Assembly: GCA_903860085.1 (NCBI GenBank)
Contig: CAIOPD010000070.1
Location: 1 to 10,939, forward strand
Source: an uncultured Pseudomonadota bacterium
Lineage (GTDB): Bacteria > Pseudomonadota > Gammaproteobacteria > Burkholderiales > Methylophilaceae
DNA: 10,939 bases
Reading direction: 5' to 3'
The notes beneath the pieces were generated by a model. The model searched no databases, was not told the DNA's origin, and saw only the letters and a program-made list of their open reading frames with translations. Within the stretch, counting starts at the first letter, position 1; each line of letters starts with the position of its first letter. Both the position numbers and the translations under genes were made by a program. This document shows, piece after piece, positions 6,714-10,939 of this stretch.

Positions 6714-8756
6714 TTATAGTTGACTTAATAGACTAGGTACATCAGTAATGGCTTGGGAACAAGCAACGCCTTTACATACCCAAGCACTAACATTTGACAA
6801 TAAATTTCTTCTCAGGGTTCCCGGCAACTTATCCGCAGACTCATCCAAGTAGATAAAAATATGATGTGGGTAGTAATTTTTCAGGGCTTGCCGCCAAGAC
6901 GTTAGCTTTACAGCCTCGCCACGGAGGATTACCAAAGTCGGAGGGTTTAGATACTCCTGTAATGCATAAGTTAAACTGGCGCAGCCAGCAGGATTTTTCT
7001 TAATTACATTATCAAAAGCTTGCAAAGAACGCTCTGCACTTTGTAAATAACGCGTTTCACCTAAAATATGTCCAAGCCGCTGCAGGGCAACTGTCGCAAT
7101 GCCATTGCCGCTTGGGGTGGCGTTATCATACGGTTGTTTGGCACGATGAATTAGTTGCTCGTGTTGATGCGAAGTAAAGTAAAACCCGCCACTTTCTGCT
7201 TCAAAATTTTCAACTAGTGCCTCTGCGATTTCTTCCGCAAATTGCATATCCACAGAGCGGTAACTCGCTTGCAGCAGCGTGATTAATGTATCTAACAAAA
7301 AAGCATGGTCATCCAAATAGGCGTTGAGATGTACTTTTTCACCCTTGGCAGTGGCCATCAATTGAAAGTTTCCTGCTGCATTTTTAACCCATAAATACTT
7401 ACGGATGAAATCGACTGTATTTTGTGCCAGCACTACCCAATCTGGTCGCTCAAACACTACCCCCGCACGCGCCAACCCCTTAGCTGCCATGGCGTTCCAT
7501 GAGGTGAGGATTTTATCATCCAAGCCTGGGCGGGTGCGCAGTCCTCGCGCCTCCATTAGTTTGGCTTTAGCACTTTGTAATAAAGGTTGATCTTGGACTT
7601 CTGGCATCACCGCCATATAGGCATGCCAGGCCTGACTCTCAAAATTAGGAGCCCGATCAAAACCGAAGCAATGACTAGCTACTGCAAACTCCTCAGGACT
7701 CAGTAAAGCTTTAACCTCGGCCGGCTGCCAAACATAAAACGCGCCCTCTTCACTATGCCCGTGCGCGTCTAGAGAGTCCGCATCTAGCGATGAGTAAATT
7801 GCGCCTTGTGCTGATAGCATTTCACGCTGTATCCAAGCGATGGTTTCAGCCACCACTTGCGCGTAAACAGCTTTTTCTGCTTCATTTCTGCTGAGTTGAT
7901 AGCCATCAGCATATAGACTTAATAACTGCCCATTGTCATAAAGCATTTTTTCAAAATGAGGAATATTCCAGCGTTCATCTACTGAGTAACGGCAAAACCC
8001 ACCGCCAATTTGATCATAAATCCCACCGGCCGCCATGGCAGACAATGTCTGGAGTACCATCTCTTCTGCGGGCTTATTGCCGGCATGAGCTTGATGCAGC
8101 AATAAAGTAATATCGGCTGGATTAGGAAATTTAGGCGCTGTACCAAATCCGCCGTGAGTGTAATCAAAGTTTGCTTTAAGCTGGTCAAAACCTAGTTGAA
8201 TGGTGTTTTCATTTGCACTCACTAGGTGATTGGCTACTGGTATAGTGCGCGCTAGCGCCTCTGCTAATTGCACGCTTTGCGTTGCCAGCTCATCTTTACG
8301 TTCATGAAAATAAGCAGCCACACGCGGCAACAGCTCAGCGAAACCTGGCAACTGATAACGTGGGGTTTTAGGAAAGTAGGTGCCGGTAAAATAAGGGGTT
8401 TGCTGTGGGGTTAGAAATACTGTCAGCGGCCAACCGCCACTACGTTGCGACATCATGCTATGCGCAGTTTGATAAATTTGATCAATATCTGGACGCTCTT
8501 CACGGTCCACTTTAATATTAATGAAGTGCTGATTCATGATTGCAGCAATTGAAGCGTCTTCAAATGACTCATGTGCCATCACGTGACACCAATGGCAAGC
8601 CGAATAGCCGATAGATAACAATATTGGCTTATTCTGTTCCCGCGCTAATGTGAGTGCTTGCTCACCCCACGGATACCATTCAACAGGGTTTTGCGCATGT
8701 TGCTGCAGATACGGGCTAGTTTCTTCTGCTAATTTATTTCTAGGCAATTTAGACAT
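6714..8756 (-). CDS. Thioredoxin domain-containing protein, DUF255 / YyaL (SPATA20) family
   Basis: A 680-aa protein of the conserved YyaL/SPATA20 family, whose biochemical role is not settled. The N-terminal DUF255 thioredoxin-like domain is textbook: NKLAEETSPYLQQHAQNPV (7-25), WYPWGEQAL, the GYSACHWCHVM block (50-60) with Cys54 and Cys57 as the CxxC pair, then VDREERPDID (83-92) and GGWPLTVFLTP (107-117). The rest is the long alpha-helical part that in this family resembles a six-hairpin (alpha/alpha toroid) sugar-epimerase or glycosidase fold, with GGIYDQIGGGFCRYSVD and FEKMLYDNGQLL. The C-terminus keeps the paired cysteines CKGVAC. No signal peptide or membrane segment is evident, so it is probably cytosolic. 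It begins only 12 nt after the mutarotase gene ends and is likely co-transcribed with it; no clear Shine-Dalgarno precedes the ATG. A redox or sugar-modifying activity is only a guess. Confidence 0.92.
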   Translation of the reverse strand: MSKLPRNKLAEETSPYLQQHAQNPVEWYPWGEQALTLAREQNKPILLSIGYSACHWCHVMAHESFEDASIAAIMNQHFINIKVDREERPDIDQIYQTAHSMMSQRSGGWPLTVFLTPQQTPYFTGTYFPKTPRYQLPGFAELLPRVAAYFHERKDELATQSVQLAEALARTIPVANHLVSANENTIQLGFDQLKANFDYTHGGFGTAPKFPNPADITLLLHQAHAGNKPAEEMVLQTLSAMAAGGIYDQIGGGFCRYSVDERWNIPHFEKMLYDNGQLLSLYADGYQLSRNEAEKAVYAQVVAETIAWIQREMLSAQGAIYSSLDADSLDAHGHSEEGAFYVWQPAEVKALLSPEEFAVASHCFGFDRAPNFESQAWHAYMAVMPEVQDQPLLQSAKAKLMEARGLRTRPGLDDKILTSWNAMAAKGLARAGVVFERPDWVVLAQNTVDFIRKYLWVKNAAGNFQLMATAKGEKVHLNAYLDDHAFLLDTLITLLQASYRSVDMQFAEEIAEALVENFEAESGGFYFTSHQHEQLIHRAKQPYDNATPSGNGIATVALQRLGHILGETRYLQSAERSLQAFDNVIKKNPAGCASLTYALQEYLNPPTLVILRGEAVKLTSWRQALKNYYPHHIFIYLDESADKLPGTLRRNLLSNVSAWVCKGVACSQAITDVPSLLSQL

Positions 8757-8768
8757 TTAACTGCCGGT

Positions 8769-9692
8769 CTATAACAGTTCTAGAGAGTACTCTGTCACCA
8801 TGGTATGAGTTTCATTTGGGTAGATGGTCACGCTGTTTTCCATGGCATTAGCAGACTCCACACACAGCATCTTGCGCCACTCATCCGCCGAGCCCATATC
8901 GCCCATTTGACTTGCTTTTTCTGCACCTGGCGTCCAGATCACTGTGGTATTACTGCCAGATTTAGCCACGCGTATTGCACGACCGTACCCGCTGTCCTGA
9001 ATAATGCAATCCTCACCGCTATTTAAATAAACACGGTCAAACTCACCATTAAATTTCAAAGCGCCGTGTTGCACATTCCGCGCGTAAGCCAATACTTTAT
9101 CTGAATAGACCACATTTTCTAGACCAGTAATTTTGGTATTGGCTAAATCACTCACATTAAAATAGGTGTGGAAAGCCTCACCAATCATAAATGGATGATG
9201 CGCTAAGTTGGTAGTCGTCATTTCCATACGGAGGCTATTACCTACCGTAATCGCAAGTGTAAATTGATATGGGTAGGAGAGCTGTTTTTTGGCAACTTCG
9301 GTTTGCGTCATCTCTAACAACAAGCGTGTCGTACCATTTTTTAGGCTAAGGCTTTCTTTTAATTCCCACGGCATCACTCGGGCAAAGCCGTGTGGGCAGT
9401 AACTACTGTCAGTAGGATGTGCGCCAAACCATGGCCAGCAGACAGGTACGCCACCTCTTATAGAACGACCTTCGGTATAACGGGCATTACTAGACAACCA
9501 CAACACGGGTTCTGCGGTGTTTTTTGGCTGCCAATGCATCACATGGGCACCCTGTAGCGCAAGCTTAGCCGTGGCATAGCGATTTTCAATTTCTATATAA
9601 CTCAACCCATTTGCATCTTGAACCACACGCACATCTTGCGTGGTATTGATATCAGCTAGCTTGGGATGAATTAATACATTGGCTGGGGTCAT
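8769..9692 (-). CDS. D-hexose-6-phosphate mutarotase-like (aldose 1-epimerase family, YeaD type)
   Basis: Members of this family speed interconversion of the alpha and beta anomers of glucose-6-phosphate and related sugar phosphates in the cytosol. The 307-aa product is close to the roughly 295 aa of E. coli YeaD and should form the beta-sandwich mutarotase fold. Family landmarks are LALQGAHVMHWQP (44-56), VLWLS (63-67), SIRGGVPVCWPWFGAHP (77-93), HGFARVMPWEL (101-111), EAFHTYFNV (172-180) with His175 as probable acid, WTPG (253-256), and MLCVESANA (275-283) with Glu279 as probable base, by analogy with yeast YMR099c. It lies 44 nt after ilvD and 12 nt before the DUF255 gene, so co-transcription with both is possible. 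The A-rich stretch ahead of the ATG lacks a clear Shine-Dalgarno. Exact sugar specificity is not readable. Confidence 0.9.
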   Translation of the reverse strand: MTPANVLIHPKLADINTTQDVRVVQDANGLSYIEIENRYATAKLALQGAHVMHWQPKNTAEPVLWLSSNARYTEGRSIRGGVPVCWPWFGAHPTDSSYCPHGFARVMPWELKESLSLKNGTTRLLLEMTQTEVAKKQLSYPYQFTLAITVGNSLRMEMTTTNLAHHPFMIGEAFHTYFNVSDLANTKITGLENVVYSDKVLAYARNVQHGALKFNGEFDRVYLNSGEDCIIQDSGYGRAIRVAKSGSNTTVIWTPGAEKASQMGDMGSADEWRKMLCVESANAMENSVTIYPNETHTMVTEYSLELL

Positions 9693-9736
9693 TTTTATTT
9701 ACTTTTTTTAGGTACTAACTTTTGATATTGGTCGAA

Positions 9737-10939
9737 TTACTTTTCAATTTGTGACACATCTCGGACTGCACCACGCGCAGCACTGGTACTCATGGCCGCA
9801 TATGCGCGTAAGGCCGGAGAAACCACGCGGTCACGATTCACCGGCTTCCAAGCCAACTTACCTTTAGCTTCCATCTTGGCACGACGATGAGACATCTCTT
9901 CATCGCTAATCGCCAAATGTATAGTGCGATTTGGAATATCAATTTCTATTCTATCGCCCTCTTCTACTAAGCCTATGGCACCGCCTTCAGCAGCCTCAGG
10001 TGAAGCATGGCCGATACTTAACCCAGAAGTCCCTCCAGAGAAACGGCCGTCAGTGAGCAAGGCACATACTTTACCTAAATCTTTAGACTTTAAGTACGAT
10101 GTTGGATACAACATTTCTTGCATACCAGGGCCACCACGTGGGCCCTCATAGCGAATCACTACAACATCACCAGCTACGATTTTATCGGCCAAAATTGCTT
10201 CAACGGTTGCGTCTTGCGATTCAAATATGCGTGCGCGTCCAGTGAATTTTAGAATACTGTCATCCACACCTGCAGTTTTCACAATACAGCCATCAAGCGC
10301 GATGTTGCCGTAAAGCACTGCTAATCCGCCATCTTGCGAGTAAGCATGCGCTTTATCACGAATACAACCTTCAGCACGATCATCGTCCAGTGTTGGATAA
10401 AGCATACTTTGGCTAAACGCTATGGTGGTTTTAATGCCACCCGGTGCCGCGCGGAAGAATTTTTTCACTTCTTCATCTTTCGTCACCATAATGTCCCATT
10501 GGTCCAATGCATCGCCCATGCTAGGACTATGCACAGTTGGGGTATCGCGATGAAGCACGCCAGCGCGATCTAACTCACCCAAGATACCCATCACGCCACC
10601 GGCATGGTGCACATCTTCCATATGGTACTTCTGCGTAGCAGGTGCAACCTTGCTTAAACACGGCACTTTGCGTGAGATGCGATCGATATCACTCATCGTG
10701 AAATCAATCTCTGCCTCATGAGCTGCTGCCAATAAATGCAATACGGTGTTCGTAGAGCCGCCCATTGAAACATCCAAAGCCATGGCATTTTCAAAAGCTT
10801 TGATATTGGCAATATTGCGCGGCAATACACTGTAGTCATCTTGCTCATAATGGCGTTTAGCGATTTCTACAATCAATCTACCCGCTTTCAAGAACAATTC
10901 TTTACGCGCACCATGAGTCGCCAATGCTGAGCCATTACC
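9737..10939 (-). CDS. ilvD: Dihydroxy-acid dehydratase IlvD, 3' part
   Basis: IlvD dehydrates 2,3-dihydroxy-3-methylbutanoate and its isoleucine-pathway homologue to 2-oxo acids, a shared step in valine, leucine and isoleucine synthesis, using an Fe-S cluster. The frame stays open to the right edge, reading GNGSALATHGARKELFLKAG, so the gene starts outside the window; the TTG at 10924 is internal. About 400 residues are visible of roughly 615 for the long E. coli-type form. The N-terminal part, including the usual first signature and most cluster cysteines, is not visible. Visible blocks include SMGGSTNTVLHLLAAAHEAE, KYHMEDVHHAGGVMGILGE, DGGLAVLYGNIALDGCIVKT, VVIRYEGPRGGPGMQEML and the second family signature DGRFSGGTSGLSIGHASPEA. 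The C-terminal ALRAYAAMSTSAARGAVRD is as in E. coli. The nearest downstream gene is the mutarotase, 44 nt away with no terminator hairpin between them. Confidence 0.97.
   Translation of the reverse strand, partial: GNGSALATHGARKELFLKAGRLIVEIAKRHYEQDDYSVLPRNIANIKAFENAMALDVSMGGSTNTVLHLLAAAHEAEIDFTMSDIDRISRKVPCLSKVAPATQKYHMEDVHHAGGVMGILGELDRAGVLHRDTPTVHSPSMGDALDQWDIMVTKDEEVKKFFRAAPGGIKTTIAFSQSMLYPTLDDDRAEGCIRDKAHAYSQDGGLAVLYGNIALDGCIVKTAGVDDSILKFTGRARIFESQDATVEAILADKIVAGDVVVIRYEGPRGGPGMQEMLYPTSYLKSKDLGKVCALLTDGRFSGGTSGLSIGHASPEAAEGGAIGLVEEGDRIEIDIPNRTIHLAISDEEMSHRRAKMEAKGKLAWKPVNRDRVVSPALRAYAAMSTSAARGAVRDVSQIEK

Noticed and set aside
9924..10573. Open frames of 75 and 79 codons on the + strand opposite ilvD
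   Set aside because: They lie opposite strongly conserved IlvD sequence, with no recognisable domain or translation signal.
1..10939. A new defence, mobile or secretion system
   Set aside because: Every substantial gene belongs to a recognised housekeeping or conserved family, and there are no transposases, integrases, direct repeat arrays, tRNA attachment sites or atypical composition.

Overview
The window looks like ordinary chromosomal DNA from an aerobic, AT-leaning betaproteobacterium. My best guess is a member of the Methylophilaceae (Methylotenera or Methylophilus-like methylotrophs). The evidence is the protein style: the NCRMGDPETQ form of the PurD signature, an oxygen-dependent HemF, a small c-551/c8-type cytochrome c, and a long-form IlvD of the E. 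coli type. This placement is from recognition of protein sequence, not from a search.

Layout. Positions 1-4700 (+ strand) hold a compact cluster: the 3' end of purH (5' end cut off by the window edge), purD, hemF and an M18 aminopeptidase (apeB-like). The gaps are 72, 6 and 17 nt, so co-transcription is plausible. A CTAG-rich spacer with an 8-bp perfect inverted repeat (4701-4788) separates this cluster from a 12-TM APC-family amino acid permease (4789-6186, +). A perfect 13-bp bidirectional terminator (6201-6232) lies between the permease and a convergent periplasmic cytochrome c gene (6272-6598, -). Upstream of that gene is a 115-nt gap with a candidate promoter, then a second - strand cluster read from the right edge: ilvD (5' end cut off), a D-hexose-6-phosphate mutarotase-like gene (YeaD family), and a DUF255/YyaL (SPATA20-like) thioredoxin-fold protein. 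The gaps in this cluster are 44 and 12 nt.

How the genes fit together. PurD (step 2) and PurH (steps 9-10) belong to de novo IMP synthesis. HemF makes protoporphyrinogen IX for heme, which the c-type cytochrome nearby would ultimately use. The aminopeptidase and amino acid permease fit peptide and amino acid recycling. IlvD serves branched-chain amino acid synthesis. The mutarotase and the YyaL-like protein form a tight pair whose joint role is not known; the YyaL family is the least understood item here.

I see no tRNA, rRNA, CRISPR array, insertion sequence, phage gene or defence island, and no gap over 300 nt. All eight genes read through without frameshifts and carry the family residues I checked. 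I do not find convincing evidence for a new multi-gene system; the items worth a second look are the CTAG-rich palindromic spacer and the mutarotase-YyaL pair.
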